Origin: Prostheceraeus crozeri
Taxonomy: Eukaryota; Platyhelminthes; Polycladida; Euryleptidae
NCBI GenBank assembly: GCA_907163375.1
Contig: CAJQUW010003163.1
Coordinates: 62,001-126,000, forward strand
Direction of reading: 5' to 3'
Length of the DNA: 64,000 nt
Shown here: piece by piece, positions 33,640-45,669 of the stretch
Position numbering within the stretch: the first letter of the stretch is position 1
Layout of the letters: each line of letters begins with the position of its first letter
The notes under the pieces: model-generated
What the model was told of the DNA's origin: nothing
Database searches by the model: none
What the model saw: the letters and a program-made list of their open reading frames with translations, nothing else
Made by a program: the position numbers and the translations under genes

Positions 33640-34110
33640 CAACAAGTAAAATATTATGTCGGTGCAGCTATTCATTCAACAAAGATTTTTCGTTTAACGA
33701 CATTGCGAAATTTACACAGGCGGTCATTGGGAAGATCCGAGTCTTTAGTAAAGTGAATCATGCGCAGCAAAAGCTGAAATCTATTGCGCGACATGACATC
33801 CTCTGCAAGGTCATTTGAGAATATAATTATTTTGCTCCAATTGTCAGATATTTTTGGAAATTTCACTAGGCCCATGAAAAGAATCAGAACTTTTCAATTT
33901 CACTTTGATCTGTAGGTGAACAGTCATTTAGCCTTGAATTGCTTCCCACACATTCAGCATTCTCATTCGTCGATGAATAGCTTGCAAAAATCGATTGGTT
34001 GATATAGGTCGTTGAAAATGTCTGATTAGTCGCTGAAGAAAATGTCGAATTTTCGAAGTTTGTAGTTACCATCAATATCGACGAAGTCATCATCACAGAT
34101 ATTAGTTGAT
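33640..34110 (-). pseudogene. piggyBac-type transposase fragment, second family
   Basis: The minus frame 33875-33672 reads MGLVKFPKISDNWSKIIIFS and then MSRNRFQLLLRMIHFTKDSD, the start of the piggyBac transposase core (typical form PxxxDYWSKxxxxxxxxxxxxMSRNRFxLLLRxxHF). A shifted frame upstream to about 34110 has FNDLYQPIDFCKLFIDERML, matching the preceding N-terminal block. The sequence differs clearly from the copy at 2198-4514, so a second piggyBac lineage was once active here. Everything after the N-terminal third is missing. Confidence 0.8.
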
Positions 34111-34487
34111 GAACAGATTGAACTTTCATCACCAGAGGAAGACCGCTCTTCCCACTCGAAAAAATAGAGTTCTCATCGCCTCTTTCCATAAGTGGGTCGA
34201 TTGAAAATGGTCTCTTGACTTCCAAAAATCAACAAATATTAGTTCTGAACTATTACGTGCGTATTGATCTTGTTCGACGCCATGTGTTTTATTCAAATAT
34301 GTTTAGTCGTTCACGAGGTGCCGTGTGAGCCACCGGCACGTCACAGCTAGGGATTCACCCTGAAGACCTACTATTTAGTTGTTCAGCTATTCATCAAAAG
34401 GATGACGTCGATAGATGACGTCAATTTACAGTCATTCTTTTGCCGTGGCATCGGAGAAACACCTCTGTTATCTTTCAATCGACTCTC

Positions 34488-34862
34488 ATAGTCCGGCAGC
34501 CAGCACGAGTTTCTGCAGGGAACGAGGCCGAAAATTAGACTTTCACACAATGATGTACACCTCATAGTCCGGTAGCCAGACCGAGTTTCTTCTGCAAGGA
34601 GCGAGGCCAAAAATTAGACTTTCACAGAATGATGTACACCTCATAGTCCGGCAGCCAGCACGAGCTTCTGCAGGGAACGAGTCCGAAAATTAGACTTTCA
34701 CACAATGATGTACACCGGATAGTTTGGCAGCCAGACCGAGTTTCTGCAGGGAACGAGTCCGAAAATTAGACTTTCACACAATGATGTACACCGGATAGTT
34801 TGGCAGCCAGACCGAGTTTCTGCAGGGAGTGAGTCCGAAAATTAGACTTTCACAGAATGATG
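34488..34862 (-). repeat. Left arm: five 76-bp monomers, inverted
   Basis: Monomers start with atagtccggcagccag or the variant atagtttggcagccag near 34488, 34566, 34645, 34721 and 34797. The second carries about 3 extra bases. The two innermost are nearly identical to each other, showing a local duplication. Confidence 0.9.
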
Positions 34863-35261
34863 AAAAGCATATGCCGACTACGAATCTGCACATGTGCCGA
34901 GCTCTAGTTAGTTCCTCCTCGTCTGAAAGTCATTTTCTATCATGCTCATGAACATTGATCCATGGAGCTTAGCACATTGAGAGATCATGCTGGCCCAGTT
35001 TGTCGACATTGAACAATATTCTCACATGCATCTCCGATCAGAAGCATGATAATATCACACGCATGATTAGAATTGACCTGAAGACATGTCATTCCGAAAA
35101 TCGCAGCTCTAGATTTAATGCTTTTAAGTTGATAAGATAAAACATAGAAAATTTCATCAGTGGAAAAAAAACTGCAATCTACGTCCCATTGGATTTACAT
35201 GTGTTTTTCTTTGATCGCGTCTGACAAGAAGAGGAACTCACTAGAAGGCTCGTAGTAGGCA

Positions 35262-38200
35262 TAGGGTGTACATCATTCTGTGAAAGTCTCATTGTCGGCC
35301 TCGTTCCCTGCAGAAACTCGTGCCGGCTACCGGACTATGAGGTGCACATCATTCTGTGAAAGTCTCATTGTCGGCCTCGTTCCCTGCAGAAACTCGCTCT
35401 AGCTGCCGGGCTATGTGGTGTACATTATTCTGTGAAAGTCTCATTGTCGGCCTCGTTCCCTGCAGAAACTCGTGCTGGCTGCCGGACTATGAGGTGTACA
35501 TCATTCTGTGAAAGTCTCATTGTCGGCCTCGTTCCCTGCAGAAACTCGTGCTGGCTGCCGGACTATGAGGTGTACATCATTCTGTGAAAGTCTCACTTTC
35601 GGCCTCGTTCCCTGCAGAAGCTCGTTCTGCCTGCCGGACTATGAGGTGTACATCATTCTGTGAAGTCTCACTTTCGGCCTCGTTCCCTGTAGAAACTCGT
35701 GCTGCCTGCCGGACTATGAGGTGTACATCATTCTGTGAAGTCTCACTGTCGGCCTCGTTCCTCGCAGAAACTCGTTCTGCCTGCCGGACTATGAGGTGTA
35801 CATCATTCTGTGAAAGTCTCACTGTCGGCCTCGTTCCCTGCAGAAACTCGTGCTGGCTGCCGGACTATGAGGTGTACATCATTCTGTGAAAGTCTCACTT
35901 TCGGCCTCGTTCCCTGCAGAAACTCGTGCTGCCTGCCGGACTATGAGGTGTACATCATTCTGTGAAAGTCTCACTTTCGGCCTCGTTCCGTGCAGAAACT
36001 CGTGTTGCCTGCCGGACTATGAGGTGTACATCATTCTGTGAAAGTCTCACTGTCGGCCTCGTTCCCTGCAGAAACTCGTGCTGGCTGCCGGACTATGAGG
36101 TGTACATCATTCTGTGAAAGTCTCACTGTCGGCCTCGTTCCCTGCAGAAACTCGTGCTGGCTGCCGGACTATGAGGTGTACATCATTCTGTGAAAGTCTC
36201 ATTGTCGGCCTCGTTCCCTGCACAAACTCGTGCTGGCTGCCGGACTATGAGGTGTACATCATTCTGTGAAAGTCTCACTTTCGGACTCGTTCCCTGCAGA
36301 AACTCGTGCTGGCTGCCGGACTATGAGGTGTACATCATTCTGTGAAAGTCTCATTGTCGGCCTCGTTCCCTGCAGAAACTCGTGCTGCCTGCCGGACTAT
36401 GAGGTGCACATCATTCTGTGAAAGTCTCATTGTCGGCCTCGTTCCCTGCACAAACTCGTTCTGGCTGCCGGACTATGAGGTGTACATCATTCTGTGAAAG
36501 TCTCATTGTCGGCCTCGTTCCATGCACAAACTCGTGCTGGCTGCCGGACTATGAGGTGTACATCATTCTGTGAAAGTCTCATTGTCGGCCTCGTTCCCTG
36601 CAGAAACTCGTGCTGGCTGCCGGACTATGAGGTGTACATCATTCTGTGAAAGTCTCATTGTCGGCCTCGTTCCCTGCAGAAACTCGTGCTGGCTGCCGGA
36701 CTATGAGGTGCACATCATTCTGTGAAAGTCTCATTGTCGGCCTCGTTCCCTGCAGAAACTCGTGCTGGCTGCCGGACTATGAGGTGTACATCATTCTGTG
36801 AAAGTCTCATTGTCGGCCTCGTTCCATGCACAAACTCGTGCTGGCTGCCGGACTATGAGGTGTGCATCATTCTGTGAAAGTCTCATTGTCGGCCTCGTTC
36901 CCTGCAGAAACTCGTGCTGGCTGCCGGACTATGAGGTGTACATCGTTCTGTGAAAGTCTCACTTTCGGCCTCGCTCCCTGCAGAAACTCGTGCTGGCTGC
37001 CGGACTATGAGGTGTACATCATTCTGTGAAAGTCTCACTTTCGGCCTCGTTCCGTGCAGAAACTCGTGCTGGCTGCCGGACTATGAGGTGTACATCATTC
37101 TGTGAAAGTCTCATTGTCGGCCTCGTTACCTGCAGAAACTCGTGCTGCCTGCCGGACTATGAGGTGCACATCATTCTGTGAAAGTCTCATTGTCGGCCTC
37201 GTTCCGTGCACAAACTCGTTCTGGCTGCCGGACTATGAGGTGTACATCATTCTGTGAAAGTCTCATTGTCGGTCTCGTTCCATGCACAAACTCGTGCTGG
37301 CTGCCGGACTATGAGGTGTTCATCATTCTGTGAAAGTCTCATTGTCGGCCTCGTTCCCTGCAGAAACTCGTGCTGGCTGCCGGACTATGAGGTGTACATC
37401 ATTCTGTGAAAGTCTCATTGTCGGCCTCGTTCCGTGCAGAAACTCGTGCTGGCTGCCGGACTATGAGGTGTACATCATTCTGTGAAAGTCTCATTGTCGG
37501 CCTCGTTCCCTGCAGAAACTCGTGCTGGCTGCCGGACTATGAGGTGCACATCATTCTGTGAAAGTCTCATTGTCGGTCTCGTTCCATGCACAAACTCGTG
37601 CTGGCTGCCGGACTATGAGGTGTGCATCATTCTGTGAAAGTCTCATTGTCGGCCTCGTTCCCTGCAGAAACTCGTGCTGCCTGCCGGACTATGAGGTGTA
37701 CATCATTCTGTGAAAGTCTCATTGTCGGCCTCGTTCCCTGCAGAAACTCGTGCTGGCTGCCGGACTATGAGGTGTACATCATTCTGTGAAAGTCTCACTT
37801 TCGGACTCGTTCCCTGCAGAAACTCGTGCTGGCTGCCGGACTATGAGGTGTACATCATTCTGTGAAAGTCTCATTGTCGGCCTCGTTCCCTGCAGAAACT
37901 CGTGCTGGCTGCCGGACTATGAGGTGCACATCATTCTGTGAAAGTCTCATTGTCGGCCTCGTTCCCTGCACAAACTCGTGCTGGCTGCCGGACTATGAGG
38001 TGTACATCATTCTGTGAAAGTCTCATTGTCGGCCTCGTTCCATGCACAAACTCGTGCTGGCTGCCGGACTATGAGGTGTGCATCATTCTGTGAAAGTCTC
38101 ATTGTCGGCCTCGTTCCCTGCAGAAACTCGTGCTGGCTGCCGGACTATGAGGTGTACATCATTCTGTGAAAGTCTCATTGTCGGCCTCGTTCCGTGCAGA

Positions 38201-41200
38201 AACTCGTGCTGGCTGCCGGACTATGAGGTGTACATCATTCTGTGAAAGTCTCATTGTCGGCCTCGTTCCGTGCAGAAACTCGTGCTGCCTGCCGGACTAT
38301 GAGATGTACATCATTCTGTGAAAGTCTCATTGTCGGCCTCGTTCCCTGCAGAAACTCGTGCTGGCTGCCGGACTATGAGGTGTACATCATTCTGTGAAAG
38401 TCTCACTTTCGGCCTCGTTCCCTGCAGAAACTCGTGCTGGCTGCCGGACTATGAGGTGTACATCATTCTGTGAAAGTCTCATTTCCGGCCTTGTTCCCTG
38501 CAGAAACTCGTTCTGGCTGCCGGACCATGAGCTGTACATCATTCTGTGAAAGTCTCATTGTCGGCCCCGTTCCCTGCAGAAACTCGTGCTGGCTGCCGGA
38601 ATATGAGGTGTACATCATTCTGTGAAAGTCTCATTGTCGGCCTCGTTCCTGCAGAAACTCGTGCTGGCTGCCGTACGATGAGGTGTATATCATTCTGTGA
38701 AAGTCTCATTGTCGGCCTCGTTCCCTGCAGAAACTCGTGCTGGCTGCCGGACTATGAGGTGTACATCATTCTGTGAAAGTCTCATTGTCGGCCTCGTTCC
38801 CTGCAGAAACTCGCTCTAGCTGCCGGACTATGAGGTGTACATCGTTCTGTGAAAGTCTCACTTTCGGCCTCGTTCCGTGCAGAAACTCGTGCTGCCTGCC
38901 GGACTATGAGGTGTACATCATTCTGTGAAAGTCTCATTGTCGGCCTCGTTCCCTGCAGAAACTCGTGCTGCCTGCCGGACTATGAGGTGTACATCATTCT
39001 GTGAAAGTCTCACTTTCGGCCTCGTTCCCTGCAGAAACTCGTGCTGGCTGCCGGACTATGAGGTGTACATCATTCTGTGAAAGTCTCACTTTCGGCCTCG
39101 TTCCCTGCAGAAACTCGTGCTGGCTGCCGGACTATGAGGTGTCCATCATTCTGTGAAAGTCTCATTTTCGGTCTCGCTCCCTGCAGAAACTCGTGCTGGC
39201 TGCCGGACTATGAGGTGTACATCATTCTGTGAAAGTCTCACTTTCGGCCTCGTTCCGTGCAGAAACTCGTGCTGCTTGCCGGACTATGAGGTGTACATCA
39301 TTCTGTGAAAGTCTCATTGTCGGCCTCGTTCCGTGCAGAAACTCGTGCTGGCTGCCGGACTATGAGATGTACATCATTCTGTGAAAGTCCCATTGTCGGC
39401 CTCGTTCCGTGCAGAAACTCGTGCTGCCTGCCGGACTATGAGATGTACATCATTCTGTGAAAGTCTCATTGTCGGTCTCGTTCCATGCACAAACTCGTGC
39501 TGGCTGCCGGACTATGAGGTGTGCATCATTCTGTGAAAGTCTCTTTGTCGGCCTCGTTCCCTGCAGAAACTCGTGCTGGCTGCCGGACTATGAGGTGTAC
39601 ATCATTCTGTGAAAGTCTCATTGTCGGCCTCGTTCCCTGCAGAAACTCGTGCTGGCTGCCGGACTATGAGGTGCACATCATTCTGTGAAAGTCTCATTGT
39701 CGGCCTCGTTCCCTGCAGAAACTCGTGCTGGCTGCCGGACTATGAGGTGTACATCATTCTGTGAAAGTCTCATTGTCGGCCTCGTTCCCTGCAGAAACTA
39801 GTGCTGGCTGCCGGACTATGAGGTGTACATCATTCTGTGAAAGTCTCATTGTCGGCCTCGTTCCCTGCACAAACTCGTTCTGGCTGCCGGACTATGAGGT
39901 GTACATCATTCTGTGAAAGTCTCATTGTCGGTCTCGTTCCATGCACAAACTCGTGCTGGCTGCCGGACTATGAGGTGTGCATCATTCTGTGAAAGTCTCT
40001 TTGTCGGCCTCGTTCCGTGCAGAAACTCGTGCTGGCTGCCGGACTATGAGATGTACATCATTCTGTGAAAGTCTCACTTTCGGACTCGTTCCCTGCAGAA
40101 ACTCGTGCTGGCTGCCGGACTATGAGGTGTACATCATTCTGTGAAAGTCTCATTGTCGGCCTCGTTCCCTGCAGAAACTCGTGCTGGCTGCCGGACTATG
40201 AGGTGTACATCATTCTGTGAAAGTCTCATTGTCGGCCTCGTTCCCTGCACAAACTCGTTCTGGCTGCCGGACTATGAGGTGTACATCATTCTGTGAAAGT
40301 CTCATTGTCGGTCTCGTTCCATGCACAAACTCGTGCTGGCTGCCGGACTATGAGGTGTGCATCATTCTGTGAAAGTCTCATTGTCGGCCTCGTTCCGTGC
40401 AGAAACTCGTGCTGGCTGCCGGACTATGAGATGTACATCATTCTGTGAAAGTCTCATTGTCGGCCTCGTTCCGTGCAGAAACTCGTGCTGCCTGCCGGAC
40501 TATGAGATGTACATCATTCTGTGAAAGTCTCATTGTCGGCCTCGTTCCCTGCAGAAACTCGTGCTGGCTGCCGGACTATGAGGTGTACATCATTCTGTGA
40601 AAGTCTCACTTTCGGCCTCGTTCCCTGCAGAAACTCGTTCTGGCTGCCGGACTATGAGGTGTACATCATTCTGTGAAAGTCTCATTGTCGGCCTCGTTCC
40701 CTGCAGAAACTCATGCTGACTGCCGGACTGTGAGGTGTACATCATTCTGTGAAAGTCTGATTGTCGGCCTCGTTTCCTGCAGAAACTCGTGCTGGCTGCC
40801 GGACTATGATGTGTACATCATTCTGTGAAAGTCTGATTGTCGGCCTCGTTCCCTGCACAAACTCGTGCTGGCTGCCGGACTATGAGGTGTACATCATTCT
40901 GTGAAAGTCTCATTGTCGGCCTCGTTCCCTGCAGAAACTCGTGCTGGCTGCCGGACTATGAGGTGTACATCATTCTGTGAAAGTCTCTTTGTCGGCCTCG
41001 TTCCGTGCAGAAACTCGTGCTGCTTGCCGGACTATGAGGTGTACATCATTCTGTGAAAGTCTCATTGTCGGCCTCGTTCCCTGCAGAAACTCGTGCTAGC
41101 TGCCGGACTATGAGGTGTACATCATTCTGTGAAAGTCTCACTTTCGGCCTCGTTCCGTGCAGAAACTCGTGCTGCCTGCCGGACTATGAGGTGTACATCA

Positions 41201-42253
41201 TTCTGTGAAAGTCTCACTTTTGGGCCTCGTTCCCTGCAGAAACTCGTGCTGGCTGCCGGACTATGAGGTGTCCATCATTCTGTGAAAGTCTCATTTTCGG
41301 TCTCGCTCCCTGCAGAAACTCGTGCTGGCTGCCGGACTATGAGGTGTACATCATTCTGTGAAAGTCTCACTTTCGGCCTCGTTCCGTGCAGAAACTCGTG
41401 CTGCCTGCCGGACTATGAGGTGTACATCATTCTGTGAAAGTCTCATTGTCGGCCTCGTTCCCTGCACAAACTCGTGCTGGCTGCCGGACTATGAGGTGTA
41501 CATCATTCTGTGAAAGTCTCATTGTCGGTCTCGTTCCATGCACAAACTCGTGCTGGCTGCCGGACTATGAGGTGTGCATCATTCTGTGAAAGTCTCTTTG
41601 TCGGCCTCGTTCCCTGCAGAAACTCGTGCTGGCTGCCGGACTATGAGGTGTACATCATTCTGTGAAAGTCTCACTTTCGGCCTCGTTCCGTGCAGAAACT
41701 CGTGCTGCCTGCCGGACTATGAGGTGTACATCATTCTGTGAAAGTCTCATTGTCGGCCTCGTTCCGTGCAGAAACTCGTGCTGGCTGCCGGACTATGAGG
41801 TGTACATCATTCTGTGAAAGTCTCATTGTCGGCCTCGTTCCCTGCAGAATCTCGTGCTGGCTGCCGGACTATGAGGTGTACATCATTCTGTGAAAGTCTC
41901 ACTTTCGGACTCGTTCCCTGCAGAAACTCGTGCTGGCTGCCGGACTATGAGGTGTACATCATTCTGTGAAAGTCTCATTGTCGGCCTCGCTCCCTGCAGA
42001 AACTCGTGCTGGCTGCCGGACTATGAGGTGTACATCATTCTGTGAAAGTCTCATTGTCGGCCTCGTTCCCTGCAGAAACTCGCTCTAGCTGCCGGACTAT
42101 GAGGTGTACATCGTTCTGTGAAAGTCTCATTGTCGGCCTCGTTCCCTGCAGAAACTCGCTCTAGCTGCCGGACTATGAGGTGCACATCATTCTGTGAAAG
42201 TCTCACTTTCGGCCTCGCTCCCTGCAGAAACTCGCTCTAGCTGCCGGACTAAT
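35262..42253 (+). repeat. 76-bp satellite array, about 92 copies, higher-order pattern
   Basis: The spacing of ccggactatga gives exactly 76 bp (36544 to 36620). Monomers vary at a few sites: cattgtcgg or ctttcgg, cctgcagaaac or catgcacaaac, gctggctgcc or gctgcctgcc. The variant catgcacaaa begins at 36521, 36825, 37281, 37585 and 38041, spacings of 304, 456, 304 and 456 bp. This is a 10-monomer (760-bp) higher-order repeat. Later spacings are 456, 380 and about 16 monomers, so the pattern loosens. Monomer-encoded frames (repeated SLSASFPAETRSACRTMRC) are a by-product of 76 not being a multiple of 3. Confidence 0.95.
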
Positions 42254-43069
42254 AGATTCAAGTTTCAAAACAAATGAGTTAATTCGAAGTCGTTCTAATC
42301 ACACACTCGAACTTTCATTGTTATCATCTTTGTCTAGATCTAATGCGTGCAAGTGATGAGTCTTACGTCCGTCAGTTAATGATAAGAAATTTTCTATGCA
42401 TGTGTTGAAAAGTTGATATTAAAATAGCCCTCAGAGAGCATGAGTATTACTTTACAGTCCCTGGTAATCTTTTCAGTCTTTGCGGTCAATTGCGGTCAGT
42501 TCATCAGCTTTTGTGCTGCAAAGTGCATTTTCGTCATGATTTTATTTTCCCTATGCATTATTTTGATTGTAGTTATGTTGAATATCCTTGACAAGTCCCC
42601 AAATCTAGCATTTGAAACATAGAATTACAATGTGATCAACTGAATCATATCGACCTAATCCAGAATCAAAAAATTGGCAAACGATTTATTATTAACACAA
42701 TTATCAACATCACCGGTAATTTGGTCTTCTGTCAGATAGCTGACAATATTCGACAAAATTGACTCCTCGATCTTGGCATATTATCGACCTTTCTGTTATT
42801 TTCTTCATCATTTCTGCGGTTCTTTTCATTTTTGAGTCGCTATTTGGTTAATTAATAGAATGTGACAAATATTGGACACTATAAAGTATAATTCTGATCA
42901 AATTTAAATTCAAAAAGTCTTATTTTGTAGCCTATGTCTATTCCTAGTCCATGGATAGAAATATTGTGCATTATGTAAGCAAGTATGGCCATAGACTTTT
43001 TAATATCATAGTTTGGCCGACAAATATGACGCTGAGATATCTAACACATTCCAGATGGAGATTCATGCA
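42254..43069. other. No recognisable feature
   Basis: AT-rich intron sequence between the satellite and the 79-bp array. No exon or repeat end seen. Confidence 0.4.
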
Positions 43070-43376
43070 TAGAAATAAATTACCTTCACTCGATTAAAAA
43101 GTCCTTTTCAGTACTCTGAGCGATATCATTGTCTCGATTGCTGCGCTCTAGAAATAAATTAACTTCACTCGATTAAAAAGTCCTTTTCAGTACTCTGAGC
43201 GATATCATTGTCTCGATTGCTGCGCTCTAGAAATAAATTAACTTCACTCGATTAAAAAGTCCTTTTCAGTACTCTGAGCGATATCATTGTCTCGATCACT
43301 GCGCTCTCTTGACAACGATATCGCTCCTCGTGCTGAAAAGTTGACTTTTTAATCTTCGTGAAAATAATTAGAATGC
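43070..43376. repeat. 79-bp tandem array closed by one inverted copy
   Basis: Three direct copies start at 43070, 43149 and 43228 (tagaaataaattaacttcac, then aaaagtccttttcag and gcgatatcattgtctcg). They are followed at 43307-43376 by one diverged inverted copy (gacaacgatatcgctcc, ctgaaaagttgactttttaa). This looks like a small foldback element whose left arm was triplicated, the same design as the 76-bp element. Confidence 0.85.
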
Positions 43377-43685
43377 ATTGCATTGCATTACATAATAAAT
43401 TCCTCAGAAAGTGATAGGCATTGTCCAGGAACACACTGATTGGGTCACGGGCAGTCATCAGTTCCATTTAACTGTTGATTCAGTAAATATCCCATACCTG
43501 CATTCTGATACGCGTATCGTCATGTCTGTAATTGAGTAATGAACCGTCGACACAAGAACTCATTCTCTGCAGGCACGTGCACTACACCCCTTCATTTTAG
43601 TATATACCAATGTTTCTGAAAACTACTCTGTGATTTGCCACTTATCAACTGTTTTGATTGATTAATGACTAAATGTTTTTTTTAG

Positions 43686-43821
43686 AGACCATTGACGGCT
43701 TTCATGGGCTTTGTTCCTGTGAAAGAACTGCATCGGAGGTTACTGAACTTAGAGAAACGCAACGACAAATTATTTAGACGGTTTTGTCAGCAACAGAAGC
43801 TGAATTCCATGGATGTTACAG
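43686..43821 (+). CDS. Gene B, exon 3 (unrecognised, coiled-coil-like)
   Basis: The acceptor is preceded by a run of T (gttttttttag) and the donor is ACAG/GTAATT. 136 nt, entered in phase 0 and left in phase 1. The product is RPLTAFMGFVPVKELHRRLL followed by NLEKRNDKLFRRFCQQQKLN. The second half has heptad-like spacing and is strongly charged, suggesting a short coiled coil, which in channel tails often mediates assembly. Phases match exon 2 and exon 4. Confidence 0.7.
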
Positions 43822-44675
43822 GTAATTTGATTTATCTGATATATTTTCTTCACTTATCATTAGTTTTTATATTTTCTGAACAGATTTTTCAATTTAGCCA
43901 ACTGCGAGTATACTCGTTAGTGGTAGTAAATTCATTTGTGAAGTCAAACAGGTGCAGGTATTTTAGCGATAGCTATCGTAGCAAGTTGAATGTAAAATTC
44001 TCAGGTCTATCCACAGAGCTGAGAATTGGAGAATTGTTGAACGCAATTTACGCCATCCAAATTTTAGGCGCTTAGTAGAGGCTTTACACATTACGTTCGA
44101 TACAAAGCAATTTTGATGAGATGGGGTGCCTTGGGCGAGAGTTAGGACATATGTAATTGAATCTGTAGACCTTCCTGTTCTTTTTTGTTTTTTTTTTTGT
44201 TGTTCCTGTGTTTTATTCCCTTTTATATTGTTGATTATTAGTATCATTTTTTTTTATTTTATTTTTTTTTCATATTTATCTTCATTATTTTTTGTGTTTA
44301 TTTATCTATTGATTTATTGTTGTGTATGTTTTTTCATATTTGATTAAGTTTATTTAAATATGGTTTTGTAAATATTGTCATAGTTGTACATTGTTTATTC
44401 CGTTTCTTTCTGCATTTTGGCATTGGCATTTTATCTTTCATACTGTGGACAATGCCAGTGTGTCTTTGTGTATTAATTCAGATAGTGAATGCCAGTATCA
44501 ATATCTATTCCATACGATTCACACCGGTGGACTCTCTGTATATGATAATGTTTACGATCTTTTGACATGGGCAGCCATTTATTCAGAATTTTATGCACCT
44601 GATGAAGGCTTTCGGGCGAAAACTTTGTGCGATACTTCTATAAGATTTATATTCGAGTTCCGCATTTTCTCTATC
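43822..44675. other. Intron DNA with a long T-rich tract
   Basis: 44178-44345 is strongly T-rich. Near 44598 lies ctgatgaaggctttcgggcg followed by aaaac, which looks like a retroelement 3' motif with a poor hammerhead resemblance. It was not accepted as a ribozyme. No exon seen. Confidence 0.4.
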
Positions 44676-45200
44676 CACAGAATTAGATTGTTTAAACGTA
44701 TCACTCTGCTAGAAGTGCAAACTGATTAAAAAATGGCACATGTAGGAGCTTACTAAGTAAACAAAAAGGTATTCTAATGCCTTGCAGGGATAGGAAAATA
44801 GTCCTGCGTCGCTTTCGGATTGCTGTGAATTCCTTCTAAATGCTCCGATCGCCACAATTCTTCAGATTCGAAAAATTCAGATCATTGTGCAAAAGTTTTC
44901 TCGATAATGTTGGGCCGTCATTAGGCCTCTCATTATTAAAAAAAGTTAGCAGGTGCACAAAAATAAGTTCACAAACTTCTGTGTAGAGCTTGATATCGTC
45001 TGTGTCTCTTAGTTGTGTGATCGTGTTGATAACAGTCACTGAAACTTCGCACAATGTGACGTGTTTAGTGTTGAACTGGCTGCTCATTGTTCGATTGCTA
45101 TGGTATTTAGTCAGGAGATTGTGCCATTTCATTTACGTTGCATGTTCCAATGTTTCCCTTCTAGTCAAACAGAAGAAGAGACGAATTGGCTAATTCTGTG
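44676..45200. mobile_element. CACAGAATTA-family MITE, 525-bp copy
   Basis: The left end cacagaattagattg and right end ggctaattctgtg are inverted matches. Flanking octamers tctctatc and ggtctatc agree at six of eight positions, a decayed 8-bp duplication. The internal sequence matches 5980-6362 and parts of 51292-51897 and 57327-57935. This uninterrupted copy shows what the element at 785-6362 looked like before its insertions. Confidence 0.8.
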
Positions 45201-45474
45201 GGTCTATCAACTGCTTACAGCTACTGTAAAATAACACGCGCATCGGACTTCCAAGTATAGTACTGACATCATTCCTGCCCTTTGTGCTGATGACTGTCCT
45301 TTGAAGTTTCATAAATGCAGCAATGAATGCTTCTAAATCTGCTTGCTGGGTGATAAAGATGCTGCTACTGGAGCTGCTATGAGTGGAAATAGCTTGTTGG
45401 AAAGACACGTTATTCATCATCAACATATTTTATATTGGCGAATCTGGCAGCGCAATGACAATAGAGGTGAATGA

Positions 45475-45545
45475 GGCCATTCCTTGGCGGTCGTAGACAC
45501 TGCGTTTCGACCTACAAGGACTCTTCAGTAAACCTTGGAATGGCC
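45475..45545 (-). ncRNA. Predicted hammerhead ribozyme, complete core (minus strand)
   Basis: On the minus strand, reading from 45545: an outer 9-bp helix GGCCAUUCC (pairing with GGAAUGGCC at the other end), inner stem I with internal loops, core CUGAAGA, stem II GUCC/GGUC with loop UUGUA (one U-U mismatch), GAAA, stem III ACG/UGU with triloop CAG, then GUC. Predicted cleavage falls after the base paired to 45496. The variable seventh core base (A) is permitted in the CUGANGA consensus. All invariant bases are present. The long closing stem I argues against chance. Activity is inferred. Confidence 0.75.
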
Positions 45546-45669
45546 CAAGCAAGCTTGAAATATCTAGAATGGCTTTATGACTGTCGGCTGCTCGGCAAAG
45601 CCAGGATGCACAGACGTAAAGCATCCTGTTGTACAGTCCTTCAGCTTGTTCAACTGTTCTAGATATTTC

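Larger units (their letters stand above)
34485..42253. mobile_element. Foldback element with tandemly amplified terminal repeats
   Basis: The left arm holds five minus-orientation copies of a 76-bp unit (34488-34862). The right arm holds about 92 plus-orientation copies (35262-42253). Between them, 34863-35261 begins and ends with further inverted matches (catatgccgactacga against cctatgcctactacga; agttcctcctcgt against agttcctcttctt). The arms and inner flanks thus form one inverted-repeat element. Single-copy relatives at 21116 and 49144 show the unit once per end, followed by the same inner sequence (ccctacgaatc). No transposase and no clear target duplication. It lies in gene B intron 2. 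Confidence 0.8.

Noticed and set aside
34488-34563. Hammerhead search inside the satellite monomer (gaggccgaaa is suggestive).
   Set aside because: No CUGANGA precedes it on either strand.
35577-36000. Open frames on both strands within the satellite (repeats of SLSASFPAETRSACRTMRC).
   Set aside because: They follow from the 76-bp tandem repeat and its small indels. There is no start context or splice support, and the frame breaks as copies vary.
34488-42253. Possible CRISPR array, because of regular repeats.
   Set aside because: Units are contiguous with no unique spacers, the setting is an animal intron, and the unit is a transposon end.
44590-44640. Hammerhead-like ctgatgaaggctttcgggcg followed by aaaac.
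   Set aside because: Stem II cannot form next to the core without shifting, and the cleavage triplet would be GUG. It is more likely a retroelement 3' motif.
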